64,000 nucleotides of DNA from Listeria cornellensis FSL F6-0969 (GCF_000525855.1 NZ_AODE01000022.1:1-64000); one strand, 5' to 3'. Shown: positions 7,976 through 16,792, numbered from the stretch's first letter. The notes: generated by a model not told the origin, from the sequence alone. Program-made: numbers and translations.

Positions 7976-9589
7976 TTGAAGCAATTTTGGTGGTGGAGTG
8001 TGGGATTGGTTGTTGCGGTGTGTTTGTTCTGTGTGCCAACTACTGTAGTGCAAGCCCATGCATATTTGCAAAGTTCGACGCCAGTGGATCAATCCTCCGT
8101 AAATCAAGCACCTAAAAAGATTGTATTGACGTTTACGGAGATGATTCAAAATGAGTATCCCTCTGTTGTTGTTAGGGATTCAGATGGGCGTCGTGTGGAG
8201 AATGGGAAGGCGTTTATTAACCCAAAGAACGATCATGTGGTGGAAGTTGGTCTGCAGGATGATTTACCTGATGATGTATATAGTGCGGAATGGCGTGTTG
8301 TATCGGCCGATGGGCATCCGGTTTCAGGTGTTATTTCTTTTAAGGTTGGTGAAACGAGCCAAGGCTTTACAACTGGTGGGGATTCAGCAACGAATGCGAC
8401 TTCATCATGGCCTAGTACGATTGTAAAAATTGTTTTGTACATAGGTTTCAGTTTGGTGGCTGGTGTGTTATTATTTTTCTTGGCTCTTTATCGAGTAGAG
8501 GTGGGCCTAAAATTGCGTAAGACTACGATTCGTGTCTTATTCGCAGGACTTGGGTTACTGGTCATCGGATTCTTGCTATTTTTACCGTTACAAGTTCAGA
8601 TTTATACAGGTGGAAACGGTTGGGATTTTACGGCGATGGGGGAATTGGTGATGCAGTCAAGAATCGGGCACCTGTGGTTGGTTCAGGTTGCGAGTCTTCT
8701 GGCTTTGATGCTCAGTTTGTTTCTCCTTTTCCAGAAAAATTGCTTGGAAAAAGTCTGGCTTTGGCTAGTGCCACTTGCCTTGTTTATGGTACTATTATTT
8801 ATAAAGGCTATGCAGGGGCATGCAGCGGGGAGTCCTGATAAGACAATCGCGATTCCGATGGATTTTCTGCATCTTGTAAGTGCTTCGGCATGGGTAGGTG
8901 GCATCGTCGTGCTATTTTTACTCCTGCCAAAACAACTAGAGGCAAAAGTCGCGTGGAATCGATTTAGTCCTTGGGCCGCAAGTTTTGTGGGGATGATTAT
9001 TGTGAGCGGGTTGCTGATGAGCGTAATGAATCTAGGCTCGATGGCGAAATTGTTCACGACGGAATATGGGAAAGTTATTTTGCTTAAAATAGCGCTGTTT
9101 CTCGTGATGGGTGCGCTTGGTTTGGTCCATTATTTGTACATGCGGCAAACTGGGAAAATGATGTCGGCAAAAACGATTGTCGTCGAATTTGGCCTTGGTA
9201 TAGTCATCCTTGGAGTAGCCGCATTTTTGACGAATGTGCAGACGCCACCGCCAACTCCCCCAGAAGCTTTTTCTCAAAAAGTGGCAACGGATTCCGGTTT
9301 CGTTTCCCTAAAAATTGACCCGGCGATTGTTGGTGACAATACGTTTCTCGTTACGTTTACAAATCAAGATAATCAGGTGCGAACTGATTTTCAGAAGGTG
9401 ACGTTGACGGCGACTCCATCTGGTAATAAAAAAGCGACGGAGTTCGAGGCACGAAAGAATTCACAAAATGAATACGCGACAAGTGGTCTATATTTGAATG
9501 CGACAGGGCGTTGGGAAATAAAAGTTCACGCACTAACAAAGGATTTTTCAGAGATTGACCAAAGTTTTACCATAAAAATAAAACAATGA
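7976..9589 (+). CDS. CopC-CopD fusion, YcnJ-like copper protein
   Basis: A 537-residue protein starting at TTG 7976, with AAGGAG 11 bases upstream. Residues 1-27 are a signal peptide. About 28-125 is a CopC domain, with a His at the mature N-terminus (AHAYLQSSTP) and 'SADGHPVSG' near its end, the usual Cu(II) ligands. About 145-420 is a CopD membrane domain with eight or so spans, and about 435-537 is a soluble C-terminal domain. This matches B. subtilis YcnJ, implicated in copper uptake. The next gene is YcnI-like, as in the ycnKJI locus, but no YcnK regulator is visible here. It could be annotated simply as a copper resistance D domain protein. Confidence 0.85.
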   Translation: MKQFWWWSVGLVVAVCLFCVPTTVVQAHAYLQSSTPVDQSSVNQAPKKIVLTFTEMIQNEYPSVVVRDSDGRRVENGKAFINPKNDHVVEVGLQDDLPDDVYSAEWRVVSADGHPVSGVISFKVGETSQGFTTGGDSATNATSSWPSTIVKIVLYIGFSLVAGVLLFFLALYRVEVGLKLRKTTIRVLFAGLGLLVIGFLLFLPLQVQIYTGGNGWDFTAMGELVMQSRIGHLWLVQVASLLALMLSLFLLFQKNCLEKVWLWLVPLALFMVLLFIKAMQGHAAGSPDKTIAIPMDFLHLVSASAWVGGIVVLFLLLPKQLEAKVAWNRFSPWAASFVGMIIVSGLLMSVMNLGSMAKLFTTEYGKVILLKIALFLVMGALGLVHYLYMRQTGKMMSAKTIVVEFGLGIVILGVAAFLTNVQTPPPTPPEAFSQKVATDSGFVSLKIDPAIVGDNTFLVTFTNQDNQVRTDFQKVTLTATPSGNKKATEFEARKNSQNEYATSGLYLNATGRWEIKVHALTKDFSEIDQSFTIKIKQ

Positions 9590-9605
9590 GGGAGTGTGTG
9601 ATAGA

Positions 9606-10218
9606 ATGAAAAAAATAATGACTGGTTTATTGGCTGGAGCGATGTTGCTGATATCGCCAGTGCTTGCGAGCGCACATGTAACGGTAGCACCAGCAGAATC
9701 CACAACGGGAGCTTGGGAAACATACACGGTGAAAGTACCAGTAGAAAAAGAAAGTGCGACGATCAAGGTGGTCGTGAAAGTACCAGCGGGCGTGGCTTTT
9801 CAATCGTATGAGCCGGTTCCAGGGTGGCATGTCGTGGTAAATAAAGCAGATAGCACGGTGACTTGGACGGCGACTGGTGGTGGCATTCAGAATGGACAAT
9901 TCCAACGTTTTAGCTTTGTGGCACAAAATCCAGATAAAGCTGGAACGGTAGATTGGAATGCGTACCAATATTATCAAGATGGCTCCATTGTAGAGTGGAC
10001 TGGAAATGAGGACGCGGATTATCCTCATGCGACAACGACTATTTCAAAGGCTGTATCGGACAGTGCTACGGATTCACATGGTAAAAAAAGCGACAGAAAA
10101 AAGCGAGACCGATGAGGATGAAAAAAGCCCTTCTGTGATGCAATGGATTTCGCTAAGCATTGCTATTTTAGCACTTGTTCTAGCTCTTTGGACATTTGTG
10201 ATGAAGCGCAAGAAATAA
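9606..10218 (+). CDS. ycnI: YcnI-like DUF1775 protein (frameshifted in the assembly)
   Basis: Extracytoplasmic copper-binding protein. It has a signal peptide (MKKIMTGLLAGAMLLISPVLASA), a mature N-terminus beginning HVTVAP, the metal-binding histidine of DUF1775, then a beta-sandwich with 'PGWHVVV'. The C-terminal tail contains one membrane span, 'WISLSIAILALVLALWTFV', and ends KRKK. The domain and anchor are split by a seven-A run (10083-10089) with one extra base; correcting it gives 203 residues. I prefer ATG 9606 over the GTG at 9594 because GAGGGAG lies at 9590-9596. It follows CopCD by 16 bases, so it is one operon. Confidence 0.82.
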
Positions 10219-10236
10219 TGAAAGGATTTGATAGGA

Positions 10237-10561
10237 ATGACAAAGGATAAGGTTTGGGCGATACTTTCCTACGCTAGCCACTTCTTCTTACCAATTATTT
10301 TTCCGGCGGTAGTATGGATTTTTGTGAAATCGGAATATGTAAAAAAAACATGCTAAGACGGTGTTATTTGTCGATTTAGTTCCGACTGTATTGAATATCT
10401 TATTTTTAATTACGCTGGGATTATATGGATTTTCAACGGGCGACAGTTCTGGAATGACGTTTATTGCCATGTTCATGCTATGTGTGATTATTGTTGTGAA
10501 CATCGTTATCTTCCTATGGATAATTGTCAGAATTGTGAAGGTCTCCATGAATAAAATATAA
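10237..10561 (+). CDS. DUF4870-like membrane protein (frameshifted in the assembly)
   Basis: The reconstructed 107-residue protein begins MTKDKVWAILSYASHFFLP, followed by 'FPAVVWIFVKSEYVKKHAK' and two more hydrophobic segments. This is the DUF4870/Tic20-like pattern of a short loop with a conserved 'xSxFVxxHA' element between spans. An eight-A run at 10341-10348 holds one base too many; removing it joins the N-terminal segment to the rest. Function unknown. It lies 18 bases after ycnI and before a terminator, so it probably belongs to the same transcript. Confidence 0.65.
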
Positions 10562-10568
10562 AAAAAGG

Positions 10569-10600
10569 ACGTCAGAGCTTGAAAGTTCGGCGTTTTTTTT
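10569..10600 (+). terminator. Rho-independent terminator
   Basis: ACGTC-A-GAGC pairs with GTTC-GGCGT around a TTGAAA loop (one bulged A, wobble pairs), followed by eight T. Confidence 0.6.
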
Positions 10601-10631
10601 GTTAAATTGAAAGCATCAGAGGGGTGAAGAC

Positions 10632-11294
10632 ATGGAAGGGAAAATTATTGGACTTGCTATTGGTGAGCCAAAAGAGATGGCGATTGGTAAGAAGAGGTCG
10701 ATGATGACGGGAATTGTAAAGCAGCCAGTTGAGAAAGCAATGTTGACGCAATATGGATTTTTAGACGATGGGCAACAGGACCTGAAGCACCACGGCGGAG
10801 TGGATCGTACCGTTTGTATTTACTCCGCAGAGCACTACGCGCGCTGGAATGAGCAGTTTGGAATCGAGTTGCCACCTGCAGCGTTTGGTGAAAACTTGAC
10901 AGTAACGGGAATGCTGGAAAAAGATGTGTGTATCGGTGATGTTTTTAGAATTGGGAAAGCGATTATTCAAGTAACAGAGGCACGTAATCCGTGTGCAACG
11001 ATTGGAAAGCGCAATGATTTATCTGAATTATTCAAAGAAGTTAGAAATACAGGGTATACGGGATATTTATGCCGTACGATTGAGGTTGGCGAGATTTGCC
11101 TAGGGGATAAAGTGGTGTGCATCGAACGCCCGGATGACTTGGTGACAGTTGCGTATTGCCATGAAAACATTCTCCACGGACATGGAACAGAAGAAGAGAT
11201 GATTCGCATTTTAGAGGTGGAAGCACTGGCGGAGCGTTATCGTTTTGATGTGGAGACGCGTTTAATCAACTTGACGATGGTAAATGAGAAATAA
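10632..11294 (+). CDS. MOSC domain protein, YiiM-like
   Basis: A 220-residue protein with a MOSC core (about 20-165): 'DLKHHGGVDRTVCIYSAEHY', 'AFGENLTVTG', 'CIGDVFRIGKAIIQVTEARNPC' carrying the conserved cysteine, and 'GYLCRTIEVGEI'. The C-terminal 45 residues form the '3-alpha' helical domain seen in YiiM-type proteins. MOSC proteins bind a molybdenum cofactor, and YiiM-like members reduce N-hydroxylated compounds. The ATG follows GGGGTGAAGAC. It is monocistronic between a terminator and the VOC gene. Confidence 0.88.
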   Translation: MEGKIIGLAIGEPKEMAIGKKRSMMTGIVKQPVEKAMLTQYGFLDDGQQDLKHHGGVDRTVCIYSAEHYARWNEQFGIELPPAAFGENLTVTGMLEKDVCIGDVFRIGKAIIQVTEARNPCATIGKRNDLSELFKEVRNTGYTGYLCRTIEVGEICLGDKVVCIERPDDLVTVAYCHENILHGHGTEEEMIRILEVEALAERYRFDVETRLINLTMVNEK

Positions 11295-11375
11295 ATGTGT
11301 GTGCTTTTCTTTAGTAGTATGATATAATTTTAGCGAATGAAAGCGTTGTAAAATCAAAAGAAGGTGGGAATAAAG

Positions 11376-11792
11376 ATGACATTAGGTGTATATATTAATA
11401 TGAAAGATCAGGTAAGTGAGGCGTTAGATTTTTATGGGGAAATATTTGGTTCGACGTGTACGGATATGATGACGTACGGTTCTATTCAGGAAGAAGGTGG
11501 ACCTGAAATAGATGAAAAAAACAAAAAAAATTAGTAATGAATGCGAGTCTTCAAATTGAAGGAGACACAGTAATGTTCTCGGATACACCGGATTTCATGG
11601 AGTTCATTCCTGGAAATAACGTAACACTCGTATTGGATACGAAGGATGCGGAGAAGCTAACGCGGTACTTTGATGCTTTATCCGATGGGGCGACGAAAAT
11701 CATGCCATTACAAAAAAACATTCTGGTCAGAGCAATTTGGTCAATTAACGGACAAATATGGCGTTGGTTGGTCTTTTAACTTAACGGAGTAA
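11376..11792 (+). CDS. VOC-family (PhnB-like) protein (frameshifted twice in the assembly)
   Basis: The pieces together form a 138-residue glyoxalase-fold protein. The N-terminus is MTLGVYINMKDQ, then 'ALDFYGEIFGS', then 'MNASLQIEGDTVMFSDTP', then 'NNVTLVLDTKDAEKLTRYFDAL', and finally 'TFWSEQFGQLTDKYGVGWSF', the hallmark end of PhnB/DUF1338-like VOC proteins. An A-rich stretch (11515-11530) loses frame (net one base short), and a seven-A run at 11709-11715 has one extra. Substrate unknown. AAGGTGG precedes the start, and the stop abuts a terminator shared with the convergent channel gene. Confidence 0.7.
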
Positions 11793-11794
11793 TA

Positions 11795-11841
11795 AAAAGG
11801 GTTTGCATTTCGTCTTAGGACGAGGCGCAAACCTTTTTTTT
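11795..11841. terminator. Bidirectional terminator between VOC and channel genes
   Basis: An AAAAAGGGTTTGC arm and a GCGCAAACCTTTTTTT arm enclose a GTC-TTAG-GAC tip. There are A-runs on the left and T-runs on the right, so both convergent transcripts could end here. Confidence 0.7.
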
Positions 11842-12563
11842 ATGGAGCGTCTTCGGGTGTTTTTTTTGCTGTGAAGAAAGGTTTGGATCATGTTTATTTC
11901 TGCTTCTGTTAAAGTGCCAGCTTGCTCGATGCTTCGCGTAATTTTTGTGATTTTTTCGGAGCTGTTGAGCTTTTTCTTATTGTTTGTAATAAAGCTACGA
12001 ATAGTGGATGTTAATGCTCCTATGAAACCGATTCCGAATAGCATTAGGAGAATAGCTAAAAAACGACCGATTCCTGTGACTGGGATAATATCACCGTAAC
12101 CTACCGTTGTTGTCGTTACAATGGAAAACCAGATGGCGTCTGGGTAATTCTTAATATCTGGTTCTACAAGAATGAGTGGTAACGGAATAACGATGACGAG
12201 AATCACGAATGTATTGATCATCCGATTGAAACCATTCGTCCGTAAGAAAGTATAGAGTGGAGCGATGTAGCGTCGTCCGATAGCTGTTAATTGAAGGATT
12301 CGAAACAAACTAACGATACGAGCTAGACGGAAGAAGCTGTATAGTGGTAAAATCGCAATGAGTTGAAATAGGTGTGTTTTGATGTATGTTTTTTTATCTT
12401 TTGCCAGGATTAGCCGTGCGAAATAATCGACTGTAAAAACGGCCCAAATAACGGTATTAAGGATGGTAACTGCCTTGCTATGTATCGGGATAGTTAGGAT
12501 GGAGAGCAGGACTAACAGGAGCATGAACAATTCGTAATAAAGCGTGCGGCGTGGAGCTTTCAA
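11840..12563 (-). CDS. Voltage-gated-like potassium channel (frameshifted near the C-terminus)
   Basis: A six-span channel: S1-S4-like segments with an Arg-spaced helix ('FRLARIVSLFRILQL'), then a pore with 'WFSIVTTTTVGYGDI' containing the TVGYGD selectivity filter, S6, and a short cytosolic tail. As sequenced, the tail runs on past an eight-T run (11860-11867). Removing one base gives ...FLHSKKTPEDAP and a stop at 11840. I chose a TTG start at 12563, preceded by GTAGG and a TTGTGA/TATAAT promoter-like pair. The longer reading to 12626 begins inside the ctaA terminator. That gives about 240 residues. In L. monocytogenes a similar channel (lmo2059, from memory) also sits next to ctaA. Confidence 0.78.
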
Positions 12564-12604
12564 CCGATTACCTACTTTCTGATTATATAATACACCTATT
12601 CTAT

Positions 12605-12654
12605 CACAAAAAACCGCTAAACTCATCTGGAACGCGAGTTTGGCGGTTTTATTC
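12605..12654 (-). terminator. Terminator after ctaA
   Basis: On the minus strand AAAACCGCCAAACTC pairs with GAGTTTAGCGGTTTT, followed by TTGTG. It separates ctaA from the downstream channel gene and overlaps the longest possible reading of that gene. Confidence 0.7.
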
Positions 12655-12657
12655 GTG

Positions 12658-13575
12658 TTATCTAATACGTAATCTATTCTGCTTACTACGACTAGCGAGC
12701 AGGCAAAGATAGGTCATCAGGGCGAACATCATTGTGATAATTAAGCTGTGCGCCAGTGCTACATAGAGGTTCACGTTTGTTACGACAGACATGATTCCTG
12801 TAAAAGCTTGAGCCGCAACGAAGATGATTTCAAGCACCATTGCATATTTCAATACGCGATAATGGCTGTATTCGCGGAACACAATCCACGTGACGTATAA
12901 AATCCAAACAACGAGAATGAACGCTGCGAACCGATGCAAATATTGTACGTAATCTTGCACGTTGGTTGGCATGACGAATTTTCCATCTTCAAATGGCCAT
13001 GCTGGAACTGCGAGGCTTGCTTTTTCGTGACGAACGAGCGCACCTGTGTAGACCGAGAGATAGGTATAGATGGTGAGCAGATAGATGTTGACTTTTAGTT
13101 TGGTGCCAATGACCATGTTGCGTGCGTCGAACTTGTTATCTACTTCAAAAATAAGCAGACAAAGTAGAACGATGGCAGCGTAACAAATGATGGAGATTCC
13201 AAAATGGAGCGCCATGATATATGGATTTTGGCCCCACATAACGGCTGCAGCCCCCATAAAGGCTTGTAATACTAGGAAGGCAACAGCGACGATAGCTAAC
13301 GGTTTCGTTTCGCGACGATCTTTAATATAAATCCATGCTAAAATAGCTAAAACAATAACGAAAATCGAGCTAATTCCTGTTGTGAGTCGATGCATCACCT
13401 CAATAATTTTTTCGGGTGTGATGTCTGTTAGGCGAACGAATTGGCCGTTACAGAGTGGCCACGTGTTCCCGCATCCGTCTGCTGAACCGGTCTTCGTTAC
13501 TAACGCGCCACCAAACACGACGAATGTCATGCAAAGGATTGTTAGGACGGACCAGACTTTTAGAAAAGTTTTCAT
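12658..13575 (-). CDS. ctaA: Heme A synthase CtaA
   Basis: An integral membrane enzyme that oxidises the C8 methyl of heme O to make heme A for aa3-type oxidases. It has 305 residues and about eight membrane spans. The first loop carries the paired cysteines of Gram-positive CtaA ('GSADGCGNTWPLCNG'), and heme-binding histidines are seen in 'EVMHRLTTG', 'MALHFGIS', 'YLHRFAAF' and 'ALAHSLIIT'. The start follows GGAGG. It is divergent from ctaB, the enzyme that provides its substrate, as in Bacillus. Confidence 0.94.
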   Translation of the reverse strand: MKTFLKVWSVLTILCMTFVVFGGALVTKTGSADGCGNTWPLCNGQFVRLTDITPEKIIEVMHRLTTGISSIFVIVLAILAWIYIKDRRETKPLAIVAVAFLVLQAFMGAAAVMWGQNPYIMALHFGISIICYAAIVLLCLLIFEVDNKFDARNMVIGTKLKVNIYLLTIYTYLSVYTGALVRHEKASLAVPAWPFEDGKFVMPTNVQDYVQYLHRFAAFILVVWILYVTWIVFREYSHYRVLKYAMVLEIIFVAAQAFTGIMSVVTNVNLYVALAHSLIITMMFALMTYLCLLASRSKQNRLRIR

Positions 13576-13684
13576 TTTTTTATGGTTTCCTCCTTCAATA
13601 TGTATTAATTAAAAACTGAGCATACAAAACTAGTTTGCATCGCTATATACTATCTTATTTTAACTTGTTTACTAATGTAAGTAA

Positions 13685-13869
13685 AGAGCACGGCTTGTGA
13701 AATATAAAGGAGAACCAAAAGTTACAGATGCAGTTCTTCGTGCTCAAATGAAGTCCAAAGGCTTGACAAATAGGGTGTTTATTTCCGATAATGGTTAGGA
13801 TGGTGTCCATAATGATATTGTGAACAGGCGATCAATGCAGGCTTCGATATCTATGTGAATAATGTGTAA
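13685..13869 (+). pseudogene. Degraded coding remnant between ctaA and ctaB (unidentified)
   Basis: One frame reads KYKGEPKVTDAVLRAQMKSKG and continues LTNRVFISDNG, then a TAG. It resumes DGVHNDIVNRR, and after a one-base shift gives AINAGFDIYVNNV with a terminal TAA. The amino-acid composition and the in-place stop look like the decayed C-terminal end of a real protein of about 60 residues or more. I do not recognise the family. Unlike the other frameshifts in the window, this one also has an internal stop and no start, so it is more likely true decay. Confidence 0.35.
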
Positions 13870-13893
13870 AGCGCAACATAAGGGGGAAAACAA

Positions 13894-14802
13894 GTGAATC
13901 AAATGGAGAAGACGGCAAAAATCGATGCTGCTACGAAGTTCACTGTGAAAGATTTTACGGAACTTGTGAAAATTGGGATTGTTAATTCCAACACGATTAC
14001 GGCTTTTACAGGTATGTGGCTGGCATTTCAATTAACAGGGGTTTCTTTTATACAGAACCTTGACATTCTTATTTTTACTATTTTGGGGTCAGGAATGGTT
14101 GTCGCTGCGTCGGGCGCTTTTAATAACGTCATTGATCGCGATATTGATGGGATTATGGAACGGACGAAAAACCGCCCAACGATGACGGGTAAAATTTCAG
14201 GAAAACGGGCGCTACTTGTGGCTGCGGTACTTGGTGTTGTCGGTGAGGCGTTGCTATTTATGACGACGTGGCAAGCGGGAGTAATCGGATTAATAGGTAT
14301 TTTCTTGTATGTCGTTGTGTACTCGATGTGGGCAAAACGCAAATTGGTTAGCAACACGATTATCGGTAGTTTCTCTGGTGCTGTGCCGCCGCTTATTGGT
14401 TGGTTTGCAGTAGAGCCAACGTTTAGCGCTGTGCCGATTATGTTATTCCTCGTGATGTTCTGCTGGCAACCGCCGCATTTTTATGCGATTGCGATTAAGC
14501 GGAAAGAGGAGTATGCGGCTGCTGGAATCCCGATGTTACCTGTTGTCAAAGGTATCGAACGGACGAAGTGGAGCACGCTTTTCTGGGTTGTATTACTAAC
14601 TATTTTGCCATTCTTTATGTGGGAGTTAGGGCTCGTTTATGTGATTCTAGCAACCGTTTTGAATGTGATTTGGTTAATGCTATGTTTATATGGATTTAAG
14701 ATGGAAGATAGCATGAAATGGGCGCGTATTAGTTTTGTGTACTCGATTAATTACATGACGATTCTTTTTGTATCGATGGTTGTTATCGGCGTATTTTTAT
14801 AA
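13894..14802 (+). CDS. ctaB: Protoheme IX farnesyltransferase CtaB
   Basis: Adds a farnesyl group to protoheme to make heme O, the substrate of CtaA. It has 302 residues and is polytopic (about nine spans). The UbiA prenyltransferase signatures are 'NNVIDRDIDGIMERTKNRP' (first Asp-rich, Mg-diphosphate site) and 'AIKRKEEYAAAGIPMLPVVKG' in the second conserved loop. A GTG start at 13894 has AAGGGGG eight bases upstream. It is divergent from ctaA across a 318-base gap that also holds a decayed coding remnant. Confidence 0.94.
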   Translation: MNQMEKTAKIDAATKFTVKDFTELVKIGIVNSNTITAFTGMWLAFQLTGVSFIQNLDILIFTILGSGMVVAASGAFNNVIDRDIDGIMERTKNRPTMTGKISGKRALLVAAVLGVVGEALLFMTTWQAGVIGLIGIFLYVVVYSMWAKRKLVSNTIIGSFSGAVPPLIGWFAVEPTFSAVPIMLFLVMFCWQPPHFYAIAIKRKEEYAAAGIPMLPVVKGIERTKWSTLFWVVLLTILPFFMWELGLVYVILATVLNVIWLMLCLYGFKMEDSMKWARISFVYSINYMTILFVSMVVIGVFL

Positions 14803-14809
14803 GAAGCGG

Positions 14810-14837
14810 AGCCTGACTTTAGAGTTGGGCTTTTATT
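14810..14837 (+). terminator. Rho-independent terminator after ctaB
   Basis: AGCCTGACT pairs with AGTTGGGCT (two wobble pairs) around a four-base loop, followed by TTTATTTT. Confidence 0.7.
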
Positions 14838-14923
14838 TTGCGAAAAATGTCGATTTTCGTACTAGTAATTTTCGGGAAAAGCCGATACAATAGAAGAAGT
14901 AGCGTGAAGGAGTGCAGAAGTCT

Positions 14924-15976
14924 ATGCGATTTATTTTACGAACAATTTGTGTGATAGTAGTATGTCTCTTTGTGGGCTACTACACGGATTTATTTTTTGA
15001 AACGCCTACGGATGTGAACTCTGTGGATGACAAAGCAGTGCAACAAGGGAACGTGGATAAGAACAAAACGAATGAAAGCGACCCGAAAGTAGAGACCCAA
15101 GCGAGTCTTGCGGCCTATATTAATAAAGATGTGTCGTTACTTGTGAAGAATTATGGCGATCCTAAGCGAATTGATGCTTCTCCATATAGTTATCAGAATT
15201 ATATTTTCCACCAAACAGACGGTACGTATATGCAGGTTGGTGTGGTGAATAAGAAGGTGCAGACGATTTATGCACTGGGAGATAAGTTGCCATTGAAGCC
15301 GTTTGAGATTGATATGCCAACGGAGAAGGTTTTCTTGAATATGAAGTTGCAGTCGGAGATTACGTTTAACTACGAGGATAATTATTATCGATTTGAGTTG
15401 TCGGAGGATGAGCTGAACATTCGCCCGCTTGTGAGTTTGGGGAACGGTGTTTATGCACAGGTGAATTTTGATAAGTTTGAGTCTAAGGTGATTAGCGTTC
15501 GGTATTTTAATAAATTATCACTTATAAAAATGCATCCGTATGAGATGACGTATCAAGGAGATATATTTAAGGATACGGTGACGGATGAGCAGTGGGATAA
15601 GGTGGATAAGGCTTCGGATCAGCAGGTTTTTGATATTTCGAATATATTCCGCGAGCGCTATGGCAAAAAGCAGCTAGATTGGAATGAGGATGTTGCAAAA
15701 GTGGCGTACGGGCATAGTGTGGATATGTATCAGAACAAGTATTTTGATCATGATTCGCCGTCATACGGGACGCTTGCCGATCGGATGAATCGCGCGAATA
15801 TCGATTATACGAAGGCGGCGGAAAATATTGCTTCTAATTATTTAGATGGCCCCGCGGCGGTGGAGGGCTGGCTGAATTCAGCTGGGCATCGCAAAAATTT
15901 ATTTGATGACAGCTTTACGGATATGGGAGCTGGAACTTATCGGAAATTTTATACGCAGAACTTCTTGCAAAAGTAA
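14924..15976 (+). CDS. CAP/SCP-domain protein with CAP-associated N-terminal domain (YlbC-like)
   Basis: A 350-residue protein. Residues about 5-25 are a signal anchor. About 65-200 is a CAP-associated domain ('VKNYGDPKRIDASPYSY'), followed by a C-terminal CAP domain (about 230-345) with 'DVAKVAYGHSVDMYQNKYFDH', 'AENIASNY' and 'VEGWLNSAGHRKNL'. The conserved His, Glu and His of the CAP cavity are present. It probably acts outside the cell; the substrate is unknown. I chose ATG 14924 with AAGGAG 11 bases upstream; the GTG at 14912 overlaps that site. Its place between ctaB and ylbF matches the Bacillus ylb region. Confidence 0.86.
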   Translation: MRFILRTICVIVVCLFVGYYTDLFFETPTDVNSVDDKAVQQGNVDKNKTNESDPKVETQASLAAYINKDVSLLVKNYGDPKRIDASPYSYQNYIFHQTDGTYMQVGVVNKKVQTIYALGDKLPLKPFEIDMPTEKVFLNMKLQSEITFNYEDNYYRFELSEDELNIRPLVSLGNGVYAQVNFDKFESKVISVRYFNKLSLIKMHPYEMTYQGDIFKDTVTDEQWDKVDKASDQQVFDISNIFRERYGKKQLDWNEDVAKVAYGHSVDMYQNKYFDHDSPSYGTLADRMNRANIDYTKAAENIASNYLDGPAAVEGWLNSAGHRKNLFDDSFTDMGAGTYRKFYTQNFLQK

Positions 15977-16045
15977 AGCGTTTTTCAGGGAATCGTGCTA
16001 TAATGGAGCATGTAATTTGATTTACGATGGAAAGAAGGTGGCAAC

Positions 16046-16495
16046 ATGCTTGCTACAATGGAAAATCTGGCGTTGCTCGATATGTCAGATGACCTTGCAT
16101 CGATGATTTTGGCGTCGACGGAGGCGGATCAATACCGCGAATGTCTGCACCAAATGACGACGAGTTTACCTACCGGGCAGCGTATTAAGCGCTTGGCAAA
16201 GATAAAGGAACAATACGATGAAGTGCAACGTTTTGGTCGCTATCATCCAGATTATAAAGAAGTAAATCGTCTGGCTCGCCAATATAAACGTGATGTCGAT
16301 ATGGATGAGCATGTCGCGGCGTTTCGGCAAGCGGAGATGGATTTGCAAAGTTTGCTCGACGAAATTAGTTTTATTTTGGCAGATGCTGTCTCGGAAAATA
16401 TTAAAGTCCCAACTGGAAACCCGTTTTTTGAAACGAAATCTTCTTGCTCTACTGGAGGATGCGGATCAGGCGGCGGTTGTGGCTGTTCAGCTTAA
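16046..16495 (+). CDS. ylbF: YlbF/RicF family regulator
   Basis: A 149-residue helical Com_YlbF protein: an N-terminal helical hairpin domain (about 10-120) with 'YHPDYKEVNRLARQYK' and 'FRQAEMDLQSLLDEIS', then a cysteine-rich tail 'CSTGGCGSGGGCGCSA'. In B. subtilis YlbF forms the RicAFT complex with YmcA and YaaT, which carries iron-sulfur clusters and governs RNase Y activity; the cysteines here fit that role. Neither partner gene is in the window. GAAGGTGG precedes ATG 16046. It is followed 15 bases later by ylbG. Confidence 0.86.
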   Translation: MLATMENLALLDMSDDLASMILASTEADQYRECLHQMTTSLPTGQRIKRLAKIKEQYDEVQRFGRYHPDYKEVNRLARQYKRDVDMDEHVAAFRQAEMDLQSLLDEISFILADAVSENIKVPTGNPFFETKSSCSTGGCGSGGGCGCSA

Positions 16496-16510
16496 AGAGG
16501 GGGAAAGGCA

Positions 16511-16792
16511 ATGGAGAATGAACGTCAATCCATCATTATTTGGATGAATCATTTGAAGCAAGTACGTTCTTTAAAGCGTTTTGGAAATGTGCATTACGTT
16601 TCTAGGAAATTGAAATATGCGGTTTTATATTGCGATATGGCAGAGATAGAAGAAGTTGCTGCTAAATTAACACGGTTCCATTATGTAAAACGTGTGGAAC
16701 TTTCGTATCGGCCGTTTTTAAACACGGAATATGAATCGAAGAAAGACATGAAATTTCGTGACCGCATGGATGACGTACAGATTAGTATTTAA
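16511..16792 (+). CDS. ylbG: YlbG family protein (DUF2129)
   Basis: A 93-residue protein with the DUF2129 layout: '[26 protein letters not shown]', 'YAVLYCDM', '[14 protein letters not shown]'. It is short, basic and cytoplasmic, and its function is not established. GAGGGGGAAAGG precedes the ATG. It sits between ylbF and rsmD, the conserved order in Bacillus and Listeria. Confidence 0.88.
   Translation: MENERQSIIIWMNHLKQVRSLKRFGNVHYVSRKLKYAVLYCDMAEIEEVAAKLTRFHYVKRVELSYRPFLNTEYESKKDMKFRDRMDDVQISI

Noticed and set aside
10657-11226. Antisense frames over the MOSC gene
   Set aside because: Several overlapping short frames without ribosome sites; the sense protein has all MOSC hallmarks.
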